DNA of 6,550 bases from Armatimonadota bacterium (GCA_016198805.1 JACQHU010000189.1:1-6550); one strand, 5' to 3'; shown: positions 1 to 6,108, counted from the first letter of the stretch. Made by a program: numbers and translations. The notes: generated by a model from the letters alone, not told the origin.

Positions 1-300
1 CCAGGCCCGCCGGCTCGACCCCCGCGCGATCATTCCCACCAGGGCGCCTTCGAGCCCCTTGATGACCAGGGTGAACGGCGCATACTGCGCGTAGCCCAGC
101 GTGAGATCGGCCAGCGCCGACCCGATCCCCCCGGCCACCGCCCCGATAGCGGGACCAAACAGGATCGCCGCCGTGTACACGGCGGCTTCCCCGAGGTTGA
201 AAAACCCCTTCGTCTGGGGGATGGGGAGGACGAACGCCCGCGTGACCACGAAGACGACCGCGGTCATCAGCCCGGAAGCCGCCAGATCACGGGTCCGCAC
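1..300 (-). CDS. ECF transporter S component, N-terminal part (runs off left edge)
   Basis: Substrate-binding membrane (S) subunit of an energy-coupling-factor transporter, which captures a vitamin or related small molecule and works with the EcfA/A'/T module. I translated the leftward strand from the GTG at 300. All 100 codons to the window edge are open. The frame shows the family pattern: a first hydrophobic helix, then KGFFNLGEAAVYTAA, LFGPAIGAVAGGIGSALAD and YAQYAPFTLVIKGLEGALVG. The NLGE, GGIGSALAD and KGLEG blocks are typical of the ECF S-component family related to the riboflavin/HmpT-type subunits (PF07155-like). The substrate cannot be read from this fragment. The start is supported by AGGAGGG at 308-314, 7 nt upstream of GTG. 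An ATG at 305-307 is out of frame. It follows phoU by 17 nt on the same strand, so co-transcription is likely. The C-terminal part lies outside the window. Confidence 0.82.
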   Translation of the reverse strand, partial: MRTRDLAASGLMTAVVFVVTRAFVLPIPQTKGFFNLGEAAVYTAAILFGPAIGAVAGGIGSALADLTLGYAQYAPFTLVIKGLEGALVGMIARGSSRRAW

Positions 301-317
301 GAAACATCCCTCCTGCC

Positions 318-974
318 CTACACATTCAACTCGCGGAGTTCGCCTGTCACCAGGTAGATCACGCGCTCGTCTATATTCGTGATATGGTCGGCGGCGCGCT
401 CGAGGTGCTGGGCCACCAGGAGCAATTCCAGCGCGCGAGGCACGGTCCGGGGATCGCTGATCATGTAGGTCAGCAGCTCGCGAAAGACCTGGCTGCGGAG
501 TCCGTCCACGACATCGTCCTTCTTCGCCATGGCCTCCGCCAGCGCGGGGTCCCGGCGCAGGAAGGCCTCCATGGCGTCGCGCAGCATCTCCTGCACCAGT
601 TCCTCCATGCGCGGGATGTCGATCAGCGGCTTGAGCAGGGGCTGGTCGGCCAGGGGCTTGACGGCCTTTGAGATCCCCTCGGCATGGTCCGCCATCCGCT
701 CGAGGTCGATGCTGATCGCGAAGACCGCCGCGATCGTCCGGAGATCGGACGCCATCGGCTGCTGCCGGGCCAGCAGGCGCAGGCACCGGTCTTCGAGGTC
801 GAGGTGGAGAGCGTCGATCTGGTCGTCATCCCTGATGACGCGCTCGGCGCGGGCCGGATCGCGCTCCCGCAGCGCCTCCACCGCCTCGTGAATCGCCTCC
901 CCCGCCATCCTGGCCATGCGGAGAACCTCGGCCTGCAGCGCCTCCAGTTCTCGGATGAAGAGATCGCGTGTCAC
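318..974 (-). CDS. phoU: PhoU phosphate signalling/uptake regulator
   Basis: Cytoplasmic PhoU protein, a negative modulator of phosphate uptake and of PhoR-PhoB-type signalling. About 218 residues, the normal size for a two-domain PhoU. Each half is a three-helix bundle with a metal-binding E-R-x-A-D motif. Numbered from the ATG at 980, the first half has ERMADHAEGI at about 94-103, preceded by RQQPMASDLRTI. The second has ERAADHITNI at about 194-203, preceded by TYMISDPRTVPRAL. Both repeats and their acidic residues are intact. Start choice: an ATG at 980 would sit 1 nt after GAGGAG (982-987), which is too close. The GTG two codons later, at 974, lies 7 nt from it and gives a conventional TRDLFIRELEAL N terminus. 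It lies downstream of a decayed DUF47 remnant and 17 nt before an ECF S component. No pstSCAB genes are present here, so whether it serves Pst or the neighbouring Pit system is unknown. Confidence 0.93.
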   Translation of the reverse strand: MTRDLFIRELEALQAEVLRMARMAGEAIHEAVEALRERDPARAERVIRDDDQIDALHLDLEDRCLRLLARQQPMASDLRTIAAVFAISIDLERMADHAEGISKAVKPLADQPLLKPLIDIPRMEELVQEMLRDAMEAFLRRDPALAEAMAKKDDVVDGLRSQVFRELLTYMISDPRTVPRALELLLVAQHLERAADHITNIDERVIYLVTGELRELNV

Positions 975-1026
975 ACGCATGCTCCTCGGGAGGACTGTTC
1001 CGGCCGCCGCTTCAAACCCCTGGCGG

Positions 1027-1355
1027 CTAACCGAAGCGGTGCGGAAACACGTCCTTCATGCGCCGCAGCGCGCCCATGGCCGCCACCAGTTCCTGGGCCG
1101 ACTCCAGCACGACCTGGCCCATGGCCCGCACGCCGGGGATCGCTCGCCGGACGCGGTGAATGGCCAGCCGTGCGGCGGCCGCCTCAATGGCGTCCAGCAC
1201 GTCATCGAGATACCCCGTCAGCGCCTTGAGGGCGTCCTGCCAGCCCTGATCCACCGGCGTGCGTCCCTCTAGGACGGCCACGAGGGTCGTCGCAGCGGCG
1301 TGATGGTCTGCGCCATTTCCGCGAGCAGGCCGAACTCCCTGTCCTCATCGAGCAT
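1027..1355 (-). pseudogene. Decayed DUF47/PhoU-like protein (frameshifted, internally shortened)
   Basis: Remnant of a DUF47 (PhoU-like, Pit accessory) protein. The readable frame from 1281 to the TAG at 1027 contains YLDDVLDAIEAAAARLAIHR, which matches QLDDVVDWIEASSARMAVYR of the intact neighbour on the other strand. It continues to ALRRMKDVFPHRFG, where the intact protein has NLRRLDRIDAAVHEIN. The GTG at 1281 has no Shine-Dalgarno sequence. A second frame from the ATG at 1355 gives LDEDREFGLLAEMAQTIT before a stop at 1269-1271. This resembles the first helix of the intact protein, and joining the frames requires a -1 shift between about 1344 and 1271. Relative to the intact copy, roughly 30 residues between helix 1 and the LDD motif and the whole C-terminal third (ENLADH, EEATDQGEHV) are missing. 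A sequencing error could explain the shift but not the deletions. A functional single-domain mini-protein from 1281 is the alternative. Confidence 0.6.
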
Positions 1356-1378
1356 ACCAGAGAGGCCGTGACGTGCAA
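1351..1378 (-). promoter_or_regulatory. Candidate sigma70-type promoter with extended -10, leftward
   Basis: On the leftward strand TTGCAC (1373-1378) is separated by 16 nt from TATGCT (1351-1356), and TG lies one base before the -10 (TGG-TATGCT). It would drive the DUF47 remnant, phoU and the ECF S gene. The ATG at 1355 falls inside the -10, so if the promoter is real that ATG cannot be a start codon in its transcript. Pattern match by eye only. Confidence 0.35.
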
Positions 1379-1414
1379 CCTGCCGAATTACCGACACGAC
1401 ACGTGGAGGGAGGG

Positions 1415-2038
1415 ATGATCGTGGCGCTGCGTCTGCTGCCCCGAGAGGAGATCTTCTTCGACCTCTTCAACCAGGCGGCCGACAACATCCTGGCCGCCGC
1501 CCGCCTGCTGCGCGACCTGATGGACGACTACCGCGATGTCGAGCGCCGGGCCGGGGCGATCAAAGCCCTGGAGGACCGGGGCGACGAGATCACCCACGAG
1601 ATCATCGACCGCCTCAACCGGACGTTTGTGGTCCCTCTGGATCGAGAGGATATCTTCGCCCTGGCCAAGCAGCTCGACGATGTGGTGGACTGGATTGAAG
1701 CGTCCTCCGCCCGGATGGCCGTCTACCGGATTCCCCACTCGACGCCTGAGGCCCGCGAACTCGCCCACATCATTGTCAGCGAATGCGAGGCCATCGTTGA
1801 GGCGGTGCGCAACCTGCGCCGGCTCGACCGCATCGACGCGGCGGTCCATGAGATCAACCGGCTAGAAAACCTGGCCGATCACGTGCAGCGGGACGCCATC
1901 GCCGGACTCTTTGCGGACGAGGGAAATCCCATCGAAGTGATCAAGTGGAAAGAGGTCTACGAGACCCTGGAAGAGGCCACCGACCAGGGGGAGCACGTCG
2001 CCCACGTGCTCCAGGGTATTCATGCCAAGAACATGTGA
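1415..2038 (+). CDS. DUF47 family Pit-accessory (PhoU-like) phosphate transport regulator
   Basis: Cytoplasmic all-helical PhoU-like protein of the DUF47/TIGR00153 group, typically encoded next to Pit permeases and thought to regulate them. 207 residues from the ATG at 1415, the usual family size. The N-terminal block LRLLPREEIFFDLFNQAADN is highly typical. It is followed by KALEDRGDEITHEIIDRLNR (about 50-69) and FVVPLDREDIFALAKQLDDV (about 71-90), then ENLADH (151-156) and WKEVYETLEEATDQGEHVAH (178-197). The Glu/Asp-rich motifs that bind metal in PhoU-like bundles are all present. The open frame extends back to a GTG at 1373, but GGAGGGAGG at 1405-1413 points to the ATG at 1415 or the GTG at 1421. 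I chose the ATG. The stop is 11 nt before the Pit start, so the two form a transcription unit. A damaged paralogue sits divergently just upstream. Confidence 0.92.
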   Translation: MIVALRLLPREEIFFDLFNQAADNILAAARLLRDLMDDYRDVERRAGAIKALEDRGDEITHEIIDRLNRTFVVPLDREDIFALAKQLDDVVDWIEASSARMAVYRIPHSTPEARELAHIIVSECEAIVEAVRNLRRLDRIDAAVHEINRLENLADHVQRDAIAGLFADEGNPIEVIKWKEVYETLEEATDQGEHVAHVLQGIHAKNM

Positions 2039-2049
2039 CAGGGCGGCCG

Positions 2050-3048
2050 GTGACTGAGCTCACGCTCCCCGCCGGCCTGATTCCCGTCCTCCTGCTGGTC
2101 CTCGCCGCAGAGTTTGTGAACGGTTGGACCGACGCGCCCAACGCCATCGCGACGGTGGTCTCGACACGCGTCCTGACACCGGCTGTGGCGGTGGTGATGG
2201 CGACGGTGTTGAATGTGCTGGGCGCCATGGCCGGCACGGCGGTGGCCGCCACGATCGGCAAGGGCATCGTGCGGGCCGAGGCCATCGACACGGTGACCAT
2301 CGCGGCCGCGATGCTGGCCATCGTGACCTGGAGCACGCTGGCCTGGTTGCGAGGCTTGCCCACCAGCGAGAGCCACGCGCTGGTCGCGGCGCTCTCGGGC
2401 GCCGGCCTGGTGACGGCCGGACCCGGCGTGCTGCTCTGGGATGGCTGGCGGAAGGTGCTCATCGGCCTCGGGTTCTCGACCCTCCTGGGATTCGCCGGCG
2501 GGTTCGGGATCGTCCTGGCCGTCTCGTGGATCTTCAGGAGGACCCCACTGGGCGCTGCCCGCCGGCTGTTCGGCCGCCTCCAGATCTTCTCGGCCGCCTT
2601 CATGGCCTTCAGCCACGGCAGCAACGACGGCCAGAAGTTCATCGGGGTCTTCACCCTGGCCCTGGTGTTGGGCCGGGTGCTGCCGGAGTTTCGGATTCCG
2701 TTCTGGGTGATCCTCATCTGCGCCACCACCATGGGGATCGGCACCGCGCTGGGCGGGTGGCGGATCGTTCACACGATGGGGATGCGGCTGACCAAACTGG
2801 AGCCCTACCAGGGGTTCGCGGCCGAAACGGCGGCGGCCTCGGCCATCGAGGCTGCCAGCCGCCTGGGAATCCCGCTCAGCACGACGCACACCATCAACAC
2901 CGCCATCATGGGCGTCGGGGCCACGCGCCGCTTTTCCGCCGTCCGGTGGGGTGTCGGGCTGGAGATCGTGATGACCTGGATCCTGACCTTCCCGGCCTGC
3001 GCGCTCATCGCGGGGGTTGCCACGTGGCTCTTGCGGCGGGTCTTCTAG
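2050..3048 (+). CDS. pit: Pit-family inorganic phosphate permease
   Basis: Integral membrane phosphate transporter of the PiT family, driven by cation or proton symport, probably moving divalent metal-phosphate complexes. 332 residues, typical of the shorter bacterial members. The family signature is duplicated: NGWTDAPNAIATVVSTRVL (about 24-42) in the first half and AFSHGSNDGQKFIGVFTLAL (about 186-205) in the second. The paired loops PTSESHALVAALSGAG (104-119) and PLSTTHTINTAIMGVG (275-290) show the internal inverted repeat. Hydrophobic helices run almost throughout, including LIPVLLLVLAAEF, VAVVMATVLNVLGAMAGTAV and the C-terminal ILTFPACALIAGVATWLL. The frame is open further upstream, but that sequence overlaps the DUF47 gene and is not family-like. 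The GTG at 2050 has a weak AGGG at 2040-2043, consistent with translational coupling. A GTG at 2035 overlapping the upstream ATGTGA is a less likely start. Ends before a bidirectional hairpin. Confidence 0.94.
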   Translation: MTELTLPAGLIPVLLLVLAAEFVNGWTDAPNAIATVVSTRVLTPAVAVVMATVLNVLGAMAGTAVAATIGKGIVRAEAIDTVTIAAAMLAIVTWSTLAWLRGLPTSESHALVAALSGAGLVTAGPGVLLWDGWRKVLIGLGFSTLLGFAGGFGIVLAVSWIFRRTPLGAARRLFGRLQIFSAAFMAFSHGSNDGQKFIGVFTLALVLGRVLPEFRIPFWVILICATTMGIGTALGGWRIVHTMGMRLTKLEPYQGFAAETAAASAIEAASRLGIPLSTTHTINTAIMGVGATRRFSAVRWGVGLEIVMTWILTFPACALIAGVATWLLRRVF

Positions 3049-3076
3049 CACCCTGACGGTCCTCGGGCACAAGTGA

Positions 3077-3105
3077 ACGGACCCGGCAACATCCGCCGGG
3101 TCCGT
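3077..3105. terminator. Hairpin between convergent genes, probable bidirectional terminator
   Basis: ACGGACCCGGC (3077-3087) and GCCGGGTCCGT (3095-3105) form a perfect 11-bp GC-rich stem with a 7-nt loop. It can be extended by an outer GGCAC (3066-3070)/GTGCC (3108-3112) pairing across small internal loops, and by CCCTG (3051-3055)/CAGGG (3112-3116) as an alternative outer pairing. It lies between the stop of the Pit gene (3048) and that of the helicase (3134), where both transcripts should end. Neither side has a clean T run; the leftward side has TTCACTT. Termination efficiency is therefore uncertain. Confidence 0.65.
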
Positions 3106-3133
3106 CCGTGCCAGGGTTCAGCCTCGCGCCAGC

Positions 3134-4384
3134 CTATCGATACAGCGGGAGCGGGTGCGGCTTCAACGCTCCGCCCAGCCGCCGCTGCAGCAGGTCGAAC
3201 GCCTCCAGGTCGTATTGCCCCACGAAGGTGATCGCCTCACCGCTGCGGCCGGCGCGGGCCGTGCGGCCGATCCGGTGGATGTAGGTCTCCGGATCCTCCG
3301 GCATGTCGTAGTTGATGACGTGCGAGATCTCGGGCAGGTCGAGTCCGCGGGCAGCCACATTGGTGGCGATCAGCACCCGCGCCTTTCCGGTCGCGAACGC
3401 CTGCAGCGCGCGCAGCCGCGCGCCCTGCGTCATGTCGCCGTGGAGTACCTGCACCGCGATGCCGCGTTCCTTCAGGGTCTTCGCCAGGCGATCGACGCCC
3501 CGGCGCGTCCGCCGGAAGACGAGCGCCGACGGCACGTCGCCGCTGGTCAGCAGCAGCCGCAGGGCCCGCACCTTGTCCTGCTCGGCGACCTCCAGGTAGT
3601 ACTGCGTGACCGTCGACACGGTCGGCGACGGCGTGGCTACGCGCACCCACACCGGGTCGCGCATGTGCCGCGTGGCGACATCACCGATCTCGGGAGACAG
3701 CGTCGCGGAGAACAGCGCGGTCTGACGGGCGCGCGGGGTCTGCCGGATGATCTGCTCGACGTCCGGCAGGAAGCCCATGTCGAGCATCCGGTCGGCCTCG
3801 TCGAGCACCAGGAACCGCACTCCGTCCAGCCGGACGGTGCGCCGGTTCATGTGGTCGAGCAGCCGGCCGGGCGTCGCCACGGCCACGTGCACGCCGCCGC
3901 GCAGCGCGGCCAGCTGCCGCTCGATGGGCTGGCCGCCGTAGAGGGTAGCCACCCGGACTTTCTGGCCGCCGAGATCGCGCACGACATCCGCGATCTGCAG
4001 GGCCAGTTCGCGGGTCGGGGCGAGCACGAGTGCCTGGATAGCGCGGGTGTCGCGGTCGAGACGCTCCACCATGGGAATCGCAAAGGCGCCGGTCTTGCCA
4101 GATCCGGTCTGCGCCTGGCCGGCGACATCGCGACCGGCCGCCAGGTGCGGGATGACCTTTGCCTGAATTGGGGTAGGTTCGGTCCACCCCATGCGGGAAA
4201 TGACCCGGAGAGTCTCCGGGCGGGAAGTGAGGCCGCCGAACGCGGTCTCACGCGTACGCGTAATGGTAGAAATGGTCCTTGCCTCCTGATCTGACCCGGG
4301 GAAAGCCGGGCCGGAAATGAGCCGGCATCCTGCGCGTGCCCACCGGTTCACCCAGCCCTGCGATGGGGAAACTACCGCGGACAC
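3134..4384 (-). CDS. DEAD-box ATP-dependent RNA helicase (RhlE/DeaD-like)
   Basis: ATP-dependent RNA helicase of superfamily 2 that remodels RNA in ribosome assembly, mRNA decay or cold adaptation. All core motifs are present (numbered from the GTG at 4384): Q motif with upstream F49 and TPIQ 71-74; Walker A AQTGSGKT 91-98; Ia PTRELA 123-128; Ib TPGR 171-174; DEAD 195-198; SAT 226-228; ARGLDLPE 345-352; HRIGRTARAGR 370-380. The protein ends about 36 residues after motif VI, so it is a minimal core of the RhlE/DeaD/CshA type without an RNA-binding tail. The start is uncertain. The first ~37 residues from 4384 are not family-like, and the in-frame GTGs (4384, 4351) lack a good Shine-Dalgarno sequence. 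AGGAGG (4282-4287) lies 8 nt before an in-frame ATT at 4273, which would give STITRTRETAFGGL. The first in-frame ATG, in RMGW, would cut off the Q-motif phenylalanine. Treat 4273-4384 as possible leader. Confidence 0.93.
   Translation of the reverse strand: MSAVVSPSQGWVNRWARAGCRLISGPAFPGSDQEARTISTITRTRETAFGGLTSRPETLRVISRMGWTEPTPIQAKVIPHLAAGRDVAGQAQTGSGKTGAFAIPMVERLDRDTRAIQALVLAPTRELALQIADVVRDLGGQKVRVATLYGGQPIERQLAALRGGVHVAVATPGRLLDHMNRRTVRLDGVRFLVLDEADRMLDMGFLPDVEQIIRQTPRARQTALFSATLSPEIGDVATRHMRDPVWVRVATPSPTVSTVTQYYLEVAEQDKVRALRLLLTSGDVPSALVFRRTRRGVDRLAKTLKERGIAVQVLHGDMTQGARLRALQAFATGKARVLIATNVAARGLDLPEISHVINYDMPEDPETYIHRIGRTARAGRSGEAITFVGQYDLEAFDLLQRRLGGALKPHPLPLYR
4282..4287 (-). promoter_or_regulatory. 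Strong Shine-Dalgarno sequence inside the helicase 5' region
   Basis: AGGAGG on the leftward strand, a perfect match to the anti-SD core, with an in-frame ATT (4271-4273) 8 nt downstream. There is no ATG, GTG or TTG in the helicase frame between it and the conserved Q-motif region. It argues that the helicase starts near 4273 and not at the upstream GTG codons. In a GC-rich genome, chance occurrence of this hexamer is possible. Confidence 0.45.
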
Positions 4385-4385
4385 A

Positions 4386-4423
4386 CGAAACGAGCGATGC
4401 CGTCTGTGGCAGCGCCCGTTTCG
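4386..4423 (-). other. Predicted hairpin in the helicase mRNA leader
   Basis: Read on the leftward strand, CGAAACG (4417-4423) pairs with CGTTTCG (4386-4392). The stem continues inward with a G-U wobble, GCG/CGC, one C/U mismatch and TGCC/GGCA, closing on a 6-nt ACAGAC loop. That makes 15 of 16 stem positions pairable in the leftward transcript. The wobble is not a pair in the opposite transcript, which favours a leftward RNA element. It lies between the candidate promoter and every plausible helicase start. Confidence 0.5.
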
Positions 4424-4450
4424 GAAGACGCAACTATGACGACTGTGTGC

Positions 4451-4479
4451 ATCCTACCACAACGCGTCGGCGAGCGCAA
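4451..4479 (-). promoter_or_regulatory. Candidate sigma70-type promoter for the helicase
   Basis: On the leftward strand TTGCGC (4474-4479) lies exactly 17 nt before TAGGAT (4451-4456). Transcription would begin near 4444. The leader would then be about 60 nt to the GTG at 4384 or about 170 nt to the ATT at 4273, and would include the hairpin at 4386-4423. Match found by eye. Confidence 0.45.
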
Positions 4480-4653
4480 CACGTATTCGCGAGGGTTGGA
4501 CGGCCCCGCGCGCTGCTGCACAGTAGGTGAAACGGATTCCCTATGAGCGCATCCGCGCGTACGTCTCATTTCGCCTGAACGCGCTGCGACCAGGAACTAG
4601 ACGGCACATAGACGCCGCGTGTACGGGACGGACCAAGCTGCGACCCGGGCGGA
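4480..4653. other. Intergenic stretch with no recognised feature
   Basis: With the leader elements to its left, this forms the 269-bp gap between the helicase frame and the dCMP deaminase gene. I found no tRNA-like T-loop, no convincing terminator after the deaminase stop, and no coding-like frame on either strand. Any terminator for the upstream operon is therefore not obvious. Confidence 0.5.
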
Positions 4654-5094
4654 TCAGTCCAGGCGGACCAACTCGACTCCCGCGGATTCCAACATCGCGC
4701 GCGCGGTCGGATCAGGATAGTCTCCCGCAAACACTACCCGGCGAATTCCCGCATTGAGGATCATCTTCGCGCAGGTCAGGCACGGTTGATGCGTGACGTA
4801 GATGCTGGCGCCGGCGATGCTGACGCCGTGGTAGGCCGCCTGAATGATCGCGTTCATCTCGGCGTGCAGGCAGAGGCAGGTATCCAAACCCACGCCGGCG
4901 GGCACGTCGCTGGCGCATCGGGCGCACCCGCCGTCGCCGCAGTTCGGGACGCCGCGCGGCGTATCGTTATACCCGGTCGACAGTACCATGCGCTCCTTCA
5001 CGATAACCGCCCCGACGTGCCGGCGCAGGCAGGTCGACCGGGTGGCTGCCAACAGCGCCATTTTGATGAAATAGCTATCCCAGTCTGGCCTCAC
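4654..5094 (-). CDS. comEB: dCMP deaminase family protein (ComEB-like)
   Basis: Zinc-dependent deoxycytidylate deaminase, converting dCMP to dUMP to supply thymidylate synthesis; in Bacillus the homologue is encoded in the comE operon. 146 residues, close to the family length. The catalytic zinc site is visible: CLCLHAEMNAI (about 73-83) provides the zinc-binding His77 and catalytic Glu79, and PCLTCAK (104-110) provides Cys105 and Cys108. The N terminus RPDWDSYFIKMALLAATRST is typical of the dCMP deaminase/ComEB branch rather than of tRNA or free-cytidine deaminases. Extra cysteines (22, 52, 57, 60, 73, 75) fit the second, structural zinc region of this branch. The GTG at 5094 is preceded by GGAG at 5103-5106, 8 nt upstream. 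That site overlaps the region just after the nitrilase stop, and only 13 bp separate the genes, so the two form an operon. No comEA or comEC is present, so a role in competence is not implied. Confidence 0.92.
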   Translation of the reverse strand: MRPDWDSYFIKMALLAATRSTCLRRHVGAVIVKERMVLSTGYNDTPRGVPNCGDGGCARCASDVPAGVGLDTCLCLHAEMNAIIQAAYHGVSIAGASIYVTHQPCLTCAKMILNAGIRRVVFAGDYPDPTARAMLESAGVELVRLD

Positions 5095-5107
5095 TGCAAC
5101 TGCTCCA

Positions 5108-5962
5108 TCATGGCATCAACTTGGCTCCTTCTTCTAGAGCGCTCACCGGCTGGCTCGATGCCGCAAGGGCTGAATACAAGTCAGGCCGCCGGTGCGCCAG
5201 CGAGGGATTCTTCCCTCGGACCCGGCCCACGCGGTCAAGGTCGACCTCGGCCACCACCAGACCCTCTTCCTCGCCCCCTTCGGCGACCACCACGCCCATC
5301 GGGTCCACCACCAGCGACCGGCCGACCCTGTCCGGACGGACCTGGTCGGCCGCCACGAACCAGCAGGTGTTCTCCAGCGCCCTGGCGCGCACCAGCGTGA
5401 TCCAGTGGTCCTCCTTCAGCGGGCCCGAGACCCACGAGGTCGGCATCACGATCACCTCGGCGCCCCCGAGGGCCAACAGCCGCGACCACTCGGGAAAGCG
5501 GAGGTCATAACAGATCTGCAGGCCGATGCGGCCAAGCGGCGTCTCGACCACCGGCGGCGGCTCGTCACCCGGCTTGATCCACTCCGACTCACGGCCGTCG
5601 AACGCGTCGTACAGGTGCACCTTCCGGTAGACAGCCAGGCGCTCGCCGTCCGGTGACAGGAGCACCGCGGTGTTGTGGGCCCGCCGGGTCTCCCCTGGGA
5701 CCCGCTCGAGCACCCCCATGACCAGGTGCAGCCGGTTCGCCCGCGCCGCACCGGCGACGGCCTGCATAAAGGGGCCGTCCAGCGGCTCGGCGATCTCGCC
5801 CATTGGACCCGCCCCTGAGTCCGGTCGGCGATGCATGAAGAGCTCGGGGAACACCAGCAGCCCCACGCCTTGCCGGGCCGCGTCCGCCGCCATCTCCAGG
5901 GTCCGCGTCAGATTCGCCGCCACCTCCGACCTCGCGCCGACTTGCGCCAGACCGACACGCAT
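5108..5962 (-). CDS. Carbon-nitrogen hydrolase (nitrilase superfamily amidase, Nit/omega-amidase-like)
   Basis: Cytoplasmic amidohydrolase that cleaves carbon-nitrogen bonds through a cysteine acyl-enzyme. 284 residues, standard for a single-domain member. The catalytic triad is complete: Glu40 in LLVFPELF, Lys115 in YRKVHLYD, and Cys152 in LQICYDLRFPEW. The conserved VIVMPTSW and ARALENTCWFVAADQ blocks follow. The RKVHLYDAF and CYDLRFPE motifs resemble the Nit1/Nit2 branch (deaminated-glutathione amidase, omega-amidase) more than true nitrilases, but the substrate cannot be settled here. The ATG at 5962 is well supported by AGAGGTGA at 5969-5976, 6 nt upstream. It is followed after 13 bp by the dCMP deaminase gene. 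A block of 16-bp tandem repeats begins about 50 nt upstream of its start, inside the presumed leader or promoter region. Confidence 0.93.
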   Translation of the reverse strand: MRVGLAQVGARSEVAANLTRTLEMAADAARQGVGLLVFPELFMHRRPDSGAGPMGEIAEPLDGPFMQAVAGAARANRLHLVMGVLERVPGETRRAHNTAVLLSPDGERLAVYRKVHLYDAFDGRESEWIKPGDEPPPVVETPLGRIGLQICYDLRFPEWSRLLALGGAEVIVMPTSWVSGPLKEDHWITLVRARALENTCWFVAADQVRPDRVGRSLVVDPMGVVVAEGGEEEGLVVAEVDLDRVGRVRGKNPSLAHRRPDLYSALAASSQPVSALEEGAKLMP

Positions 5963-6011
5963 CAGGCATCACCTCTTGAAGCTGGGGCCGCGCGATGGTG
6001 TTTCCACCCGG

Positions 6012-6108
6012 CGGCGGAGAAGTCCTCGGCCGTGGAGGGGCTTCGGCGTGGACGCGCCTCGTCGCGGGGGGACTTCAGCGCGGAGGGATTTCGTCGCGGA
6101 GGGGCTTC
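6012..6108. repeat. Six imperfect 16-bp tandem repeats
   Basis: Consecutive units on the given strand: 6012-6027, 6028-6044 (17 bp), 6045-6060, 6061-6076, 6077-6092 and 6093-6108. The best-conserved form is GTCGCGGAGGGGCTTC; others include GTCGCGGGGGGACTTC, AGCGCGGAGGGATTTC and GGCCGTGGAGGGGCTTC. There are no spacers, so it is not a CRISPR. The period is not a multiple of three and the block lies between genes, so it is not a coding repeat. On the leftward strand most units carry CCCTCC or CCCCTCC. It fills the gap between the short frame ending at 6107 and the nitrilase gene. Confidence 0.8.

Noticed and set aside
2020..3072. Long open frames opposite and overlapping the Pit gene (both strands)
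   Set aside because: Translations are low-complexity, rich in Arg, Gly, His and Asp, and compete with a clear Pit permease frame.
4250..4261. 12-bp palindrome ACGCGTACGCGT
   Set aside because: Composed of two CG-rich halves within the likely coding start of the helicase (ITRTRE); expected occasionally in such GC-rich sequence and not at a sensible operator position.
3155..4294. 379-codon open frame on the + strand opposite the helicase
   Set aside because: Lies antisense to a gene with every DEAD-box motif; its translation is Arg/His/Gly/Gln-rich with no recognisable domain, a GC-rich shadow.
4480..4653. tRNA or small RNA gene in the helicase-deaminase gap
   Set aside because: No T-loop GTTCRANNC pattern with pairing acceptor arms and no hairpin with a T run on either strand.
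6012..6108. CRISPR array
   Set aside because: The repeats are directly adjacent with no spacers, only 16 bp long, and there are no cas genes.
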